Positions 33,533 through 42,110 of a stretch of 64,000 nt of DNA are shown here, in pieces (the first letter of the stretch is position 1; every line of letters starts with the position of its first letter). The notes below the pieces were generated by a model that did no database searches, was not told the origin of the DNA, and was given only the letters and a program-made list of their open reading frames with translations. Both the position numbers and the translations under genes were made by a program. The stretch covers positions 60,869-124,868 of the forward strand of contig MGPB01000011.1 of the NCBI GenBank assembly GCA_001795455.1, given 5' to 3'. Source of the DNA: Curvibacter sp. GWA2_63_95 (GTDB lineage: Bacteria; Pseudomonadota; Gammaproteobacteria; Burkholderiales; Burkholderiaceae_C).

Positions 33533-33862
33533 ATGTCTTCCCCGCGCCCCCGTAACGCCACCGGCGATTCCTTTTTTGCCTGGGATGGCGACACCCTGAT
33601 CGTCAATATTCTGGGCAAACCCGCCGCCAGCAAAGACGCCATTGGCAAGCCCAAGGGCCCCCAACTCAAGGTGAGCGTGACCGCAGCACCGCAAAACGGC
33701 AAAGCCACGGACCATATGGTGCGCTTTCTGGCCCCCTTGTTTGGCGTTGCCGTGGCCGACATCACCGTGGTGTTTGGCCAGGAGAATGTGAACAAGCAAC
33801 TGCGCATCCGCGCGCCCAAAAAACTCCCCGCCGTCTTCACCGCCACGGCCCCACCTCCGTGA
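33533..33862 (+). CDS. DUF167 family protein (YggU-like)
   Basis: The 109-residue basic product belongs to the small DUF167/YggU family, whose role is not known. Characteristic parts are LIVNILGKPAASKDAI, the core LKVSVTAAPQNGKATDHMVRFLA and the end VFGQENVNKQLRI. The ATG at 33533 is preferred to upstream in-frame starts because those would overlap the divergent kinase gene. The C terminus has a short Pro-rich tail. Confidence 0.87.
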   Translation: MSSPRPRNATGDSFFAWDGDTLIVNILGKPAASKDAIGKPKGPQLKVSVTAAPQNGKATDHMVRFLAPLFGVAVADITVVFGQENVNKQLRIRAPKKLPAVFTATAPPP

Positions 33863-33905
33863 CGCCCCCCGGAACTATTCGACTCGCCGCGGCTCCCACC
33901 CTGCA

Positions 33906-36149
33906 ATGAACTTGTTGTCCCTCCGATTCCTGCGCCCAGCCCTTTGGCGCGCCCAGATTGCTCTTGTTTTTATAGCTGCTTGCGCAGCATCCACGGTCGC
34001 TAGAGCCCAATTTGATACAAAAACTGGCGCTGCCACGGCGGTCGTACAGACCGAACAGGTACGCGCCGAACTGCTGGCCTACGCGCCCCAAGGCGTGGCG
34101 CCGGGTGCCCAGGTGTGGCTGGGGCTGCAGTTGCAGCACCAACCGCAGTGGCACACCTACTGGAAGAACCCCGGCGACTCCGGACTGCCCACCACGCTGA
34201 CCTGGACGCTGCCCACCGGCGTAACGGCGGGCGAGATCGCTTGGCCCACGCCCCACAAGATTGCCATTGGCAGCCTGGCCAACCTGGGCTTTGAGGGCAC
34301 GGTGCTGCTGCCGGTGCCGCTGACCATCGCGCCCGACTTCCGCCCCAGCGGGCTGTCGCAGGATCTGGAGCTGCGCCTCTCGGCCAGCTGGCTGGTGTGC
34401 CGCCAGGAATGCATCCCGCAAGACGGCGTGTTTGCGCTGCGCCTGCCGCTGCGCGGCTCCACCGCGCTGCACCGGGCCAGTTTTGAGGCCGCCTGGGCCG
34501 CCGCACCCAAGCCATTTGCCGGCGCGGCGCAAGCCACCGTGTCCGACACCGGCATGGCGCTGCGTGTCAGCGGCCTGCCCGCCAGCTGGCGCGGCAAAGC
34601 GGTCAATGCCTTCCCCGAAACCCACGAGTTGCTGCACACCCCCGCCCTGCCAGGCGACGGCGATGGGGTGACGTCCGGCACGGCCACCCAAGCTGGCACC
34701 CAGGGCTGGCAAGACGGCGTGTGGAGCGCCCAGGTGCCGCACTCGGCCCAGCGCACCACCGGCCCCACCACCGTGGCCTGGGTGCTGGTGCAGGGCGACG
34801 AGCGCCTGCGTGCCGAGGCTGCGGTGCAAGGCAGCTGGCCCGCCACGGCCGCCCGCGCCGAGGTGCCCGCCGCGCTGCAAGCCGCGCTGGCCGCCAATGC
34901 CCAACAAGCCCAGCTCCCCGCTGCTGCCGTGCCGAGCAGCCTGCTGTGGGTGCTGGCCACGGCCTTGCTGGGCGGTCTGATCCTCAACCTCATGCCCTGC
35001 GTGTTCCCGGTGCTGGCCATCAAAGTGCTGGGATTTGCCGCGCAAAGTGGCCAGTCCCGCGCTGCCCAACGCGCCCAAGGCTTGGCGTACACCGCGGGGG
35101 TGGTGGTGTCGTTTCTGGCGCTGGGCGGCCTGCTGCTGGCGCTGCGCGCCGGGGGCGAGCAGTTGGGCTGGGGGTTTCAGTTGCAAACCCCCGGTGTGGT
35201 GGTGGCGCTGGCGCTGCTGTTCACCCTCATTGCGCTAAACCTGGCGGGCTGGCTCCATATAGGTAGCGTGCTGCCGCAGCGCCTGGCCACGCTGCAGCTG
35301 CGCCACCCGGTGGCCGAGGCCTTTTTGTCCGGCGTGCTGGCGGTGGCGGTGGCTTCGCCTTGCACCGCACCGTTCATGGGTGCGTCGCTGGGTTACGCCA
35401 TCACCCTGCCGGGCGCGCAGGCGCTGGCCATTTTTGCAGCGCTGGGCCTGGGCTTGGCCCTGCCCTACCTGCTGGCCAGCTGGGTACCCGCCGTGGCCCG
35501 TTGGTTGCCCAAGCCCGGCGCCTGGATGGACACGCTGCGCCACTTCCTGGCCTTCCCCATGGCGGCCACGGTGGTCTGGCTGGTGTGGGTGCTGGGGCAT
35601 TTGAGCGGGGTGGACGGTGCGGGCAGCCTGCTGCTGCTGATCCTGGGCGTGTGCATGCTGGTCTGGTCGCTGAATCTGAAAGGTCGCGCCCGCGCCTTGC
35701 TTGCTAGCATTTCGATAGCTGCTTGCGCACTATTCGCCTGGGCCAGTGGCCCCTACCTCTTGGGTTTTGCAGATGCCAAGGTAGAAGCCAGCGCCTCCAC
35801 GACCAGCGCCGACAGCTGGCGCCCCTGGGCCCCAAACAGCGTGCAGGCCGCACTGGCGCAAGGCCAGCCGGTGTTTGTGGACTTCACCGCGGCCTGGTGC
35901 ATCACGTGCCAGGTGAACAAGAAAACCACGCTCAACAACACCGACGTGCAAGCCGACTTTGCCGCCAAGCGGGTCACGCTGCTGCGCGCCGACTGGACAC
36001 GGCGCGACCCCGCCATCACCCAGGCCCTGCAGGCCCTGGGCCGCAGCGGTGTGCCGGTGTATGTGCTCTACGCCCCCGGCAAAACGCCGGTGGTGCTGTC
36101 TGAAATATTGACGCCCGGCGAGCTGCGCCGCGCGATTGCCACTTTGTAG
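33906..36149 (+). CDS. Protein-disulfide reductase, DsbD/ScsB family
   Basis: DsbD-type proteins pass electrons from cytoplasmic thioredoxin to periplasmic proteins. The 747-residue precursor has a signal peptide (residues 1-35, ending ARA before QFDT), an N-terminal periplasmic domain with Cys pair SWLVCRQECIPQ near 160, a membrane domain of about eight helices with the redox cysteines in LMPCVFPVL and ASPCTAPFMG, and a C-terminal thioredoxin domain with AAWCITCQ near 663. The large N-terminal domain is closer to ScsB than to enterobacterial DsbD. Two copies of the dispersed repeat lie within the gene: one encodes the signal peptide core, one the last membrane helix. Confidence 0.9.
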   Translation: MNLLSLRFLRPALWRAQIALVFIAACAASTVARAQFDTKTGAATAVVQTEQVRAELLAYAPQGVAPGAQVWLGLQLQHQPQWHTYWKNPGDSGLPTTLTWTLPTGVTAGEIAWPTPHKIAIGSLANLGFEGTVLLPVPLTIAPDFRPSGLSQDLELRLSASWLVCRQECIPQDGVFALRLPLRGSTALHRASFEAAWAAAPKPFAGAAQATVSDTGMALRVSGLPASWRGKAVNAFPETHELLHTPALPGDGDGVTSGTATQAGTQGWQDGVWSAQVPHSAQRTTGPTTVAWVLVQGDERLRAEAAVQGSWPATAARAEVPAALQAALAANAQQAQLPAAAVPSSLLWVLATALLGGLILNLMPCVFPVLAIKVLGFAAQSGQSRAAQRAQGLAYTAGVVVSFLALGGLLLALRAGGEQLGWGFQLQTPGVVVALALLFTLIALNLAGWLHIGSVLPQRLATLQLRHPVAEAFLSGVLAVAVASPCTAPFMGASLGYAITLPGAQALAIFAALGLGLALPYLLASWVPAVARWLPKPGAWMDTLRHFLAFPMAATVVWLVWVLGHLSGVDGAGSLLLLILGVCMLVWSLNLKGRARALLASISIAACALFAWASGPYLLGFADAKVEASASTTSADSWRPWAPNSVQAALAQGQPVFVDFTAAWCITCQVNKKTTLNNTDVQADFAAKRVTLLRADWTRRDPAITQALQALGRSGVPVYVLYAPGKTPVVLSEILTPGELRRAIATL
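33957..34015 (-). repeat. Dispersed repeat, copy 6 (encodes the DsbD-family signal peptide)
   Basis: On the plus strand it reads ATTGCTCTTGTTTTTATAGC then TGCTTGCGCAGCATCCACGG, TCGCTAGAGCCCAATTTGA, the reverse complement layout of copies 1 and 9. It encodes IALVFIAACAASTVARAQF, that is the hydrophobic core and cleavage site of the signal peptide. Confidence 0.85.
35698..35752 (-). repeat. Dispersed repeat, copy 7 (encodes a DsbD-family membrane segment)
   Basis: The plus strand reads TTGCTAGCATTTCGATAGC then TGCTTGCGCACTATTCGCC and TGGGCCAGTGGCCCC. TAGCTGCTTGCGCACTAT is shared with copy 10. It encodes LLASISIAACALFAWASGP, the last hydrophobic helix before the thioredoxin domain. Confidence 0.8.
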
Positions 36150-36158
36150 GACGCCGCC

Positions 36159-36569
36159 ATGACCGAAGCCCAGACCATTGCCCAACTGGTCCGCAAACCC
36201 CTGACCGTGGCCGTGGTGGGCCTCTCGCCCAAGCCGCACCGCGACAGTTTCAAGGTGGCGCAGTACCTGCAACGCCAGGGCTGGCGCATCGTGCCCATCA
36301 ACCCCAATGCCACCGAGATCCTGGGAGAAAAGGTCTACCGCAACCTGACCGAGGCCGCCGCGCACACAACGATCGACCTGGTGGATGTGTTCCGCAACAG
36401 CGAGGACGTGCCGCCCGTGGTGGACGAGGCGATTGCCATTGGGGCACCGGCCCTGTGGCTGCAACTGGGCATACGCCACGACGCCGCACTGGCCCACGCC
36501 CGGGCCGCAGGCCTGTTGTGTGTGCAGGACAAGTGCCTGCTGGTGGAGCACGCCCGCCTGTCGCCTTGA
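36159..36569 (+). CDS. CoA-binding protein (YccU-like)
   Basis: The 136-residue product is a single Rossmann-type CoA-binding domain: [20 protein letters not shown] carries the nucleotide loop, [21 protein letters not shown] the second strand region and [21 protein letters not shown] the third. These proteins are common in bacteria, and their physiological role is not clear. It follows the reductase gene by nine bases and may share its transcript. Confidence 0.9.
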   Translation: MTEAQTIAQLVRKPLTVAVVGLSPKPHRDSFKVAQYLQRQGWRIVPINPNATEILGEKVYRNLTEAAAHTTIDLVDVFRNSEDVPPVVDEAIAIGAPALWLQLGIRHDAALAHARAAGLLCVQDKCLLVEHARLSP

Positions 36570-36618
36570 CTTGAGGCAAGACAAAGGCCGGGTGGGGCCA
36601 AACTGCGACAATCGGTCC

Positions 36619-37758
36619 ATGACCGACACCAACGCCTCCCTGTCTTTTGACACCCTGCACAACCCCACATTTCTTCAGGCCTGCATGCGCCAGGCCACAC
36701 CACACACCCCCGTGTGGCTGATGCGCCAAGCCGGGCGCTACCTGCCTGAGTACGTGGCTACGCGGGCGACCGCGGGCAGCTTCATGGGCCTGGCCACCAA
36801 CACCCAGTACGCCACCGAAGTCACCCTGCAACCGCTGGAGCGTTACCCGCTGGACGCGGCGATCTTGTTCAGCGACATCCTCACCGTGCCCGACGCCATG
36901 GGCCTGGGCCTGAGTTTTGCCCAGGGCGAAGGCCCGCGCTTTGCCAGCCCCATCAAGACCGAAGCCGATGTGGCCAAGCTGGAGGTGCCCGACATGGCCA
37001 AGCTGCAGTACGTGTTTGACGCGGTCAGCAGCATCCGCAAAGCACTGACGCAAGACGGCAAAGGCCGCGTGCCGCTGATTGGTTTTAGCGGCAGCCCCTG
37101 GACGCTGGCCTGCTACATGGTCGAAGGCAAGGGCAGTGACGACTACCGCCTGGTCAAGACCATGCTCTACAGCCGCCCCGACCTGATGCACACCATGCTG
37201 GCCATCAATGCAGACTCGGTGGCGGCCTACCTGAACGCACAAATCGACGCGGGTGCCCAGGCGGTGATGATTTTTGACAGCTGGGGCGGCGTGCTGGCCG
37301 ATGGCGCGTTCCAGAGCTTCAGCCTGGCCTACACCGCGCGCGTGCTCAAGCAACTCAAGCGCCATGGCAGCGACGGCAAGGTGGTGCCGCGCATTGTATT
37401 CACCAAGGGCGGTGGCCTGTGGCTCAAGGACATGCAAGCGCTGGACTGCGAGGTGCTCGGCCTGGACTGGACCGTGAACCTGGCCCAGGCGCGTGCGCTG
37501 GTGGGCGGCACCGAGAACGCCCCGGGCAAAGCCCTGCAAGGCAATATCGACCCCAACGTCCTGTTTGCGCCACCCGCTGCTATCCAAACCGAAGTGGCCA
37601 AGGTGCTGGACAGTTTTGGCACGCCCTACCAAGGTGCAGGCACCGGCCCCACGCACATCTTTAACCTGGGCCACGGCATCAGCCAGTACACACCGCCCGA
37701 GCATGTGGCGGCGCTGGTGGAGGCGGTGCACAACCACTCCAAACGCCTGCGCGGCTAA
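36619..37758 (+). CDS. hemE: Uroporphyrinogen decarboxylase HemE
   Basis: HemE removes four carboxyl groups from uroporphyrinogen III to give coproporphyrinogen III in haem synthesis. The 379-residue protein has the signature [15 protein letters not shown] near residues 31-45, the substrate Asp region [33 protein letters not shown] and the C-terminal [14 protein letters not shown] [19 protein letters not shown]. The ATG at 36619 gives [11 protein letters not shown], and the open frame upstream overlaps another gene. It is followed by a 373-base gap with DnaA boxes. Confidence 0.97.
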   Translation: MTDTNASLSFDTLHNPTFLQACMRQATPHTPVWLMRQAGRYLPEYVATRATAGSFMGLATNTQYATEVTLQPLERYPLDAAILFSDILTVPDAMGLGLSFAQGEGPRFASPIKTEADVAKLEVPDMAKLQYVFDAVSSIRKALTQDGKGRVPLIGFSGSPWTLACYMVEGKGSDDYRLVKTMLYSRPDLMHTMLAINADSVAAYLNAQIDAGAQAVMIFDSWGGVLADGAFQSFSLAYTARVLKQLKRHGSDGKVVPRIVFTKGGGLWLKDMQALDCEVLGLDWTVNLAQARALVGGTENAPGKALQGNIDPNVLFAPPAAIQTEVAKVLDSFGTPYQGAGTGPTHIFNLGHGISQYTPPEHVAALVEAVHNHSKRLRG

Positions 37759-38131
37759 TTCCATTACCACGATTCATGCACCAAACCCAAGTTCCGCAAA
37801 CTTACTTATGCACAAAAATGGGCGGGCTAGGGTTATCCCTTCCCCTGCTTGGGGGATGGCCGCTACAAAAGAAATAGCGCCCGCAAGTGCTTGATTCATA
37901 AGGAATTTAAAGTTTGCTTTTTTTCTGGGCATTGCAAGCAAACCCTTGATTTACAAGGCTTCGGCAGGGGCGGAGCACAGATATCAACAAAGTTATCCAC
38001 AGAAAACGTGAACGAACTGTAAAGCGCTTTGAAATCAAGTACTTAGACATTGTTTCGCCAGTTCACATCAATAAATTAGTCCAAGTGCCGAACTATCGCT
38101 GCCCCACCTTTGCCGGACGGGTGACCACCCC
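37759..38131. promoter_or_regulatory. hemE-priA gap with two perfect DnaA boxes
   Basis: The gap is AT-rich compared with its surroundings and holds no credible gene. TTATGCACA (37806-37814) and TTATCCACA (37993-38001), both on the plus strand, match the DnaA-box consensus TTATNCACA exactly. A CCCC-TGCTT-GGGG hairpin lies near 37844-37856. A GCTACAAAAGAAATAGC segment near 37861-37877 may be a decayed copy of the dispersed repeat. Promoters for priA must lie here. It could be a DnaA-controlled promoter region or a DnaA-titration site. Confidence 0.6.
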
Positions 38132-40270
38132 ATGAGCTGCTGGTTGCCCGTGCTGGTGAACACACCTGCGCATGCCGCACTGGGGCCGGTGTTGACCTAC
38201 CAAAGTGAGCAACCGCTACCGGCCGGCACGCTGGTGCGTGTGCCCCTGGGGAGCCGCGAGACCCTGGGCGTGGTGTGGGACAGCGGCGGCGGCGAGGCCA
38301 CGGGCGAGTTCGATCCGGGCAAGGTCCGGGCGATTGCCGGGGCGCTGGAGGGCATTGCACCGCTCTCGGCCCAGTGGCAACAATTGCTTACATTCACGGC
38401 CAGCTACTACCAGCGCTCGGCGGGCGAAGTGGCGCTGGCCGCCCTGCCGCCCCAACTGCGCGAACTGAGCCCCGAACAGATGGCACGCCGCCTCAAGCGC
38501 AAAAAACCGGCCGAAGGTGCCAGCGGCGCCGTGCTGGCCGTGCCAGCCCTGACGCACGAGCAAGCCACGGTGGTGGGCCAGATTGCCACACACCCGGGGC
38601 CGTTTTTGCTGTTTGGCGCCACCGGCAGCGGCAAGACCGAGGTCTATTTGCACTGCGTGCACAAGCTGCTGGCGGCCGACCCGGACGCCCAGGCGCTGAT
38701 CATGGTGCCCGAAATCAACCTCACGCCGCAGCTCGAAGAACGCTTCAAGGCCCGGTTTGCGCCGCTGTATGGCGAACATGCGGTGGTGAGCCTGCACAGC
38801 GGCATGACCAACCCCCAGCGCCTGAAAAGCTGGCTGACCGCCCACGGTGGCGCGGCGCGCATCGTGCTGGGCACGCGCATGGCGGTGTTTGCCAGCCTGC
38901 CCAAACTGCGCCTGATCGTGGTGGACGAGGAGCACGACCCCAGCTACAAAAGCAGTGAGGGCGCGCGCTACTCGGCACGCGACCTGGCGGTGTACCGCGG
39001 CAAGCTCGAAGGCGCCAAGGTCATCCTCGGCTCGGCCACGCCCTCGCTGGAGAGCTGGCACCACAGCCGCCCGGCTGAGGACGGAGGACGCTACTTGCGC
39101 CTGCACATGCCCAGCCGCGTGGGCGAAGCCAGCAAGCTGCCGCTGGTGCGTCGGGTGGACATGAACCACCAGCCGCGCAAGGCGGTGTTTTCGCTGCCAC
39201 TGGTCGACGCCATCAAGGAACGCGTGGCGCGCGGCGAGCAGTGCATGGTGTTTTTGAACCGGCGCGGCTACGCCCCGGTGCTGGCCTGCGACGACTGCGG
39301 CTGGAAAAGCGAATGCCCGCACTGCAGCGCCTTCCGGGTGTTCCACAAGATTGACCGCACGCTGCGCTGCCACCACTGCGGCTTTACCGAGCGCGTGCCA
39401 CGTGCCTGCCCGGATTGCGGCAATGTGGACATCGCGCCCCTGGGCCGCGGCACCGAGCAGCTGGAAGAACACCTGGCCGAGCTGCTGGTGGACGTGCGCC
39501 GCGCGGGATCGGTGACGCCACAAAACCCGAAGGGCGAGCACCTGCGCATTGCCCGCATCGATGCCGACTCGACCCGCCTCAAGGGCGCGCTGGAAGAACA
39601 ACTGGCCGCTGTGCACGCGGGCGATGTGGACATCCTGGTGGGCACACAGATGATTGCCAAGGGTCACGACTTTCGCCGCATCACGCTGGTGGCCGCCGTC
39701 AACCCCGACAACGCGCTGTTCAGCAGCGACTTCCGTGCGCCCGAGCGCCTGTTCAGCCTCTTGATGCAGGCCGCGGGCCGCGCCGGGCGTGATGCGTCCT
39801 TAGGCGCACAAAGCGAGGTGTGGATCCAGACCTTCCAGCCCACGCACCCGCTGTACGCCGCACTCAAGCGCCACGACTACCCGGCCTTTGCCGAGCAGCA
39901 GCTCAAGGAACGCGAGCAGGCCGCCATGCCGCCCTTCAGCGCCCAGGCTTTGGTGCGCGCGGACGCCAAAACACAGGAAGCCGCACAGGCCTTTCTGAAC
40001 GCCGCACGCACGTTTGCGCAAACCGAGATGTTGGCGTGGGACGGCTGGGCTCCGGTGCTGGACCAGCTCACGCTGTACCCCGCCGTACCCATGACCATCC
40101 AGCGCGTAGCCAATGTGGAGCGCGCCCAGATGCTGATCGAGAGCCCCTCACGCGCGGCGCTGCAGCAGTTTTTGAATGGCTGGCAAAACGTGCTGCACGC
40201 CACCCGCAGCCAGCCCGAATGCAAGGGCCTGATCCGCTGGGCAATTGATGTGGATCCGCTGGCGATTTAG
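38132..40270 (+). CDS. priA: Primosomal replication-restart helicase PriA
   Basis: PriA recognises stalled forks and reloads the replisome; it is a 3'-5' DNA helicase. The 712-residue protein has an N-terminal DNA-binding part (about 1-115), a helicase domain with Walker A GATGSGKTE and Walker B VVDEEHD, a zinc region with eight Cys (CDDCGW, CPHC, CHHCGF, CPDCG) and helicase motifs V-VI (GTQMIAKGHDF, QAAGRAGRD). Length and domain order are normal. DnaA boxes lie in its upstream gap. Confidence 0.97.
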   Translation: MSCWLPVLVNTPAHAALGPVLTYQSEQPLPAGTLVRVPLGSRETLGVVWDSGGGEATGEFDPGKVRAIAGALEGIAPLSAQWQQLLTFTASYYQRSAGEVALAALPPQLRELSPEQMARRLKRKKPAEGASGAVLAVPALTHEQATVVGQIATHPGPFLLFGATGSGKTEVYLHCVHKLLAADPDAQALIMVPEINLTPQLEERFKARFAPLYGEHAVVSLHSGMTNPQRLKSWLTAHGGAARIVLGTRMAVFASLPKLRLIVVDEEHDPSYKSSEGARYSARDLAVYRGKLEGAKVILGSATPSLESWHHSRPAEDGGRYLRLHMPSRVGEASKLPLVRRVDMNHQPRKAVFSLPLVDAIKERVARGEQCMVFLNRRGYAPVLACDDCGWKSECPHCSAFRVFHKIDRTLRCHHCGFTERVPRACPDCGNVDIAPLGRGTEQLEEHLAELLVDVRRAGSVTPQNPKGEHLRIARIDADSTRLKGALEEQLAAVHAGDVDILVGTQMIAKGHDFRRITLVAAVNPDNALFSSDFRAPERLFSLLMQAAGRAGRDASLGAQSEVWIQTFQPTHPLYAALKRHDYPAFAEQQLKEREQAAMPPFSAQALVRADAKTQEAAQAFLNAARTFAQTEMLAWDGWAPVLDQLTLYPAVPMTIQRVANVERAQMLIESPSRAALQQFLNGWQNVLHATRSQPECKGLIRWAIDVDPLAI

Positions 40271-40331
40271 AGTCTTTTAGGGCTCTAGCCCGCTTACTAC
40301 TTTTGCAAGAAGCTATTGTATTGATAGCAAA
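40271..40331 (+). repeat. Dispersed repeat, copy 8 (intergenic, forward)
   Basis: It starts right after the priA stop: TTTTAGGGCTCTAGCCCGC, then TTTTGCAAGAAGCTATTGTA and TTGATAGCAA. The first inverted repeat GGGCTCTAGCCC is identical to that of copy 1. The remaining 172 bases to the next gene (40332-40503) show no recognised feature. Confidence 0.82.
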
Positions 40332-40503
40332 CTTAACTCGCCCTGGGCCTGTCGAGAGGGATGAAAATGCCGCGTTGCAAGCCAAGGGGTGGGCGGGGAC
40401 GGTGAACCGGGTATCCGTCCCTGCGTTACGACTTTGGCTGAGTGCCGAGTACGCACCTACGTCACGCGCTCACACCCGTGTCCAAAAACCCAGCCCCAAA
40501 AAC

Positions 40504-40857
40504 TCAGGATTTGTCGGACGAAGCCCCGTAAGGCAGCGCCTGGTCGTTGCGCACTTCGTGGGCCTGCACATCCACCACATCCGCAGCCGGGGCCTGGTGG
40601 CCGAAGCCTCCTGCCGCAGTCGCGCCAGCGGCGCCAAAACCACCGCGCTTGAACTGCTGGCGGGCTTGGTTGAAGTGCTGGAAGGTGGTCACAAACGCGG
40701 GCTTGCGGCCGGTGAACAAGGCTTTGAGCAGCACAAACGCCAGGCTCAGCAAGGCCACGCACAGCAGGCTCAAGGCAAAGATGAGGGCCGCCGCCAGCAG
40801 CACCAGCTTGAGGGCGAGGCGGCTAATGGAGGCAATGAGATGGGTAAGAACGTCCAT
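40504..40857 (-). CDS. Small membrane protein of unknown function
   Basis: I do not recognise a family. The 117-residue product has two close hydrophobic helices in residues 5-47 (LALKLVLLAAALIFALSLL, then ALLSLAFVLLKALF), a basic loop (GRKPAF, QQFKRGG), a Gly/Ala-rich stretch and a polar C terminus (DVVDVQAHEVRND). It is on the minus strand, convergent with priA and downstream of an AEC transporter gene. It is probably an inner-membrane protein with the tail in the cytoplasm. Confidence 0.7.
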   Translation of the reverse strand: MDVLTHLIASISRLALKLVLLAAALIFALSLLCVALLSLAFVLLKALFTGRKPAFVTTFQHFNQARQQFKRGGFGAAGATAAGGFGHQAPAADVVDVQAHEVRNDQALPYGASSDKS

Positions 40858-40911
40858 CGCCCTATTGTGCAGCGCCGGGCAAAGCCACCACCAAACCTGG
40901 GGGCAGCGCCA

Positions 40912-40982
40912 TTTTTAAGCCAAACAGGGCTCTGGCGCCCGTGGGATATGCGCAAGAAGCTATTAAAACAATAGCAATCAAA
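40912..40982 (+). repeat. Dispersed repeat, copy 9 (reference copy, overlaps a stop codon)
   Basis: This is the best full-length copy: TTTTTAAGCC at its left end, then CAGGGCTCTGGCGCCCGTGG, GATATGCGCAAG and AGCTATTAAAACAATAGC. It shares its left end TTTTTAAGCC with copy 1. Its right end covers the stop codon (40978-40980) of the AEC transporter gene on the other strand. Confidence 0.88.
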
Positions 40983-41958
40983 TACCAACCATCAGGGCCA
41001 CAGCCCCGGAGAAGGTAAAAAACGCGGCCGCGGTGGACACCAGAATGATGCGGGCAATGCGCCCGTTGTCCGCGCCAAAGCGTTCGGCCAGCAGCGACAC
41101 ATTGCTGGCGCTGGGCAGCGCAGCCAGCAGCACCAGCACGGTCAGAGCAAACTTGTCGATCGGCACGCCCAGGCTCACGGCCGACACGCCGACCAGCAGC
41201 ACCAGCAGCGGGTGAAGAAACAGCTTGATGAGTGCCACGGGCACGTACTCCTGCCAATGCACTTCGTGGGTTTTGTCGTCCTTGGCCAGCATTTGGGAGC
41301 GGGCCAGCACCGCGCCAATCGTGAACAGCGCCACGGGCGAAGCCGCATCGGCCAGCAGGCCCGCGGTGGTGACTACCGGTTTGGGTAGCTCCAGTTGCAG
41401 GGCCGACACCAGGGCCCCCAACAAAATGGACCAGGGCATGGGATTCGCGGCCACGCCCTTGAGCGCATTTTTGGCGGCCTGGGTAGCCGACACCCCATCG
41501 GTACCGCCCAGGCGCGAGAGGGCAATACACAGGGAGGATGTGATCACCATGTCCACCAGGATGGTGACGATGGCCGGGCCCGCGGCCTGTGTGCCCATCA
41601 GCGCCACGAGCAGGGGCACGCCCATGAAGCCGGTGTTGGGGAAAGCGCCCACCAGGGCGCCAAAAGCGGCGTCGTTCCAGCTGATGCGACCGTGCAGCGT
41701 GACGGCCACCACAAACCCCACCATGATGAGGGCACACAGCAGGTAGGTGAGCGCCACATGCACGTCCAGCAACTGGGCGATGGGGGTGCTGGCGCCAAAG
41801 CGGTACAGCATGCAGGGCAGCGCAAAAAACAGCACAAAGCCGTTGAGCCCGGGAATGGCCGCCAGCGGCAGCATGCCCCGGCGGGCGGCGAGGTAGCCGC
41901 AGAGCACCAGGGCGAAGAAGGGGAAAGTAACGGTCAGGATTTGCAGCACGGACTCCAT
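40978..41958 (-). CDS. AEC family transporter (auxin-efflux-carrier-like permease)
   Basis: The 326-residue inner-membrane protein has about ten helices in two inverted halves, as in the AEC family, whose bacterial members move malonate, malate or other organic acids. Typical parts are FPFFALVLCGYLAARRG at the first helix, NTGFMGVPLLVALMG and SPVALFTIGAVLARSQML in the middle, and LLAALPSASNVSLLAERFG. The ATG at 41958 gives MESVLQILTV; an earlier ATG adds 20 polar residues and is less likely. The stop lies in a repeat copy. Confidence 0.9.
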   Translation of the reverse strand: MESVLQILTVTFPFFALVLCGYLAARRGMLPLAAIPGLNGFVLFFALPCMLYRFGASTPIAQLLDVHVALTYLLCALIMVGFVVAVTLHGRISWNDAAFGALVGAFPNTGFMGVPLLVALMGTQAAGPAIVTILVDMVITSSLCIALSRLGGTDGVSATQAAKNALKGVAANPMPWSILLGALVSALQLELPKPVVTTAGLLADAASPVALFTIGAVLARSQMLAKDDKTHEVHWQEYVPVALIKLFLHPLLVLLVGVSAVSLGVPIDKFALTVLVLLAALPSASNVSLLAERFGADNGRIARIILVSTAAAFFTFSGAVALMVGI

Positions 41959-42110
41959 TGTGGCGGGGTTTGGGCGTCGGGCCTGCCACCGGGCTGACAA
42001 GCAAGGCAGCCGGGGCACGGGTTTTGCTGACCCGTTAAGATGGCGCTCCGGCTTTGGCCGACTCCTTCCGGCGGCCTTCCTCGGTCCCCCTTTCTTCCCT
42101 CGCGTTACCC

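Noticed and set aside
37775..37876. Small open frame of 33 codons after hemE
   Set aside because: No RBS, no similarity to known peptides, and it overlaps a DnaA box and a possible decayed repeat.
37759..38131. Chromosomal replication origin beside hemE
   Set aside because: Only two DnaA boxes are present, with no clear unwinding element or dnaA gene; reported instead as a DnaA-box region.
40332..40974. Open frame on the plus strand opposite the small membrane protein
   Set aside because: It starts inside a repeat copy, has a mixed composition without a family pattern, and competes with the better-supported minus-strand gene.
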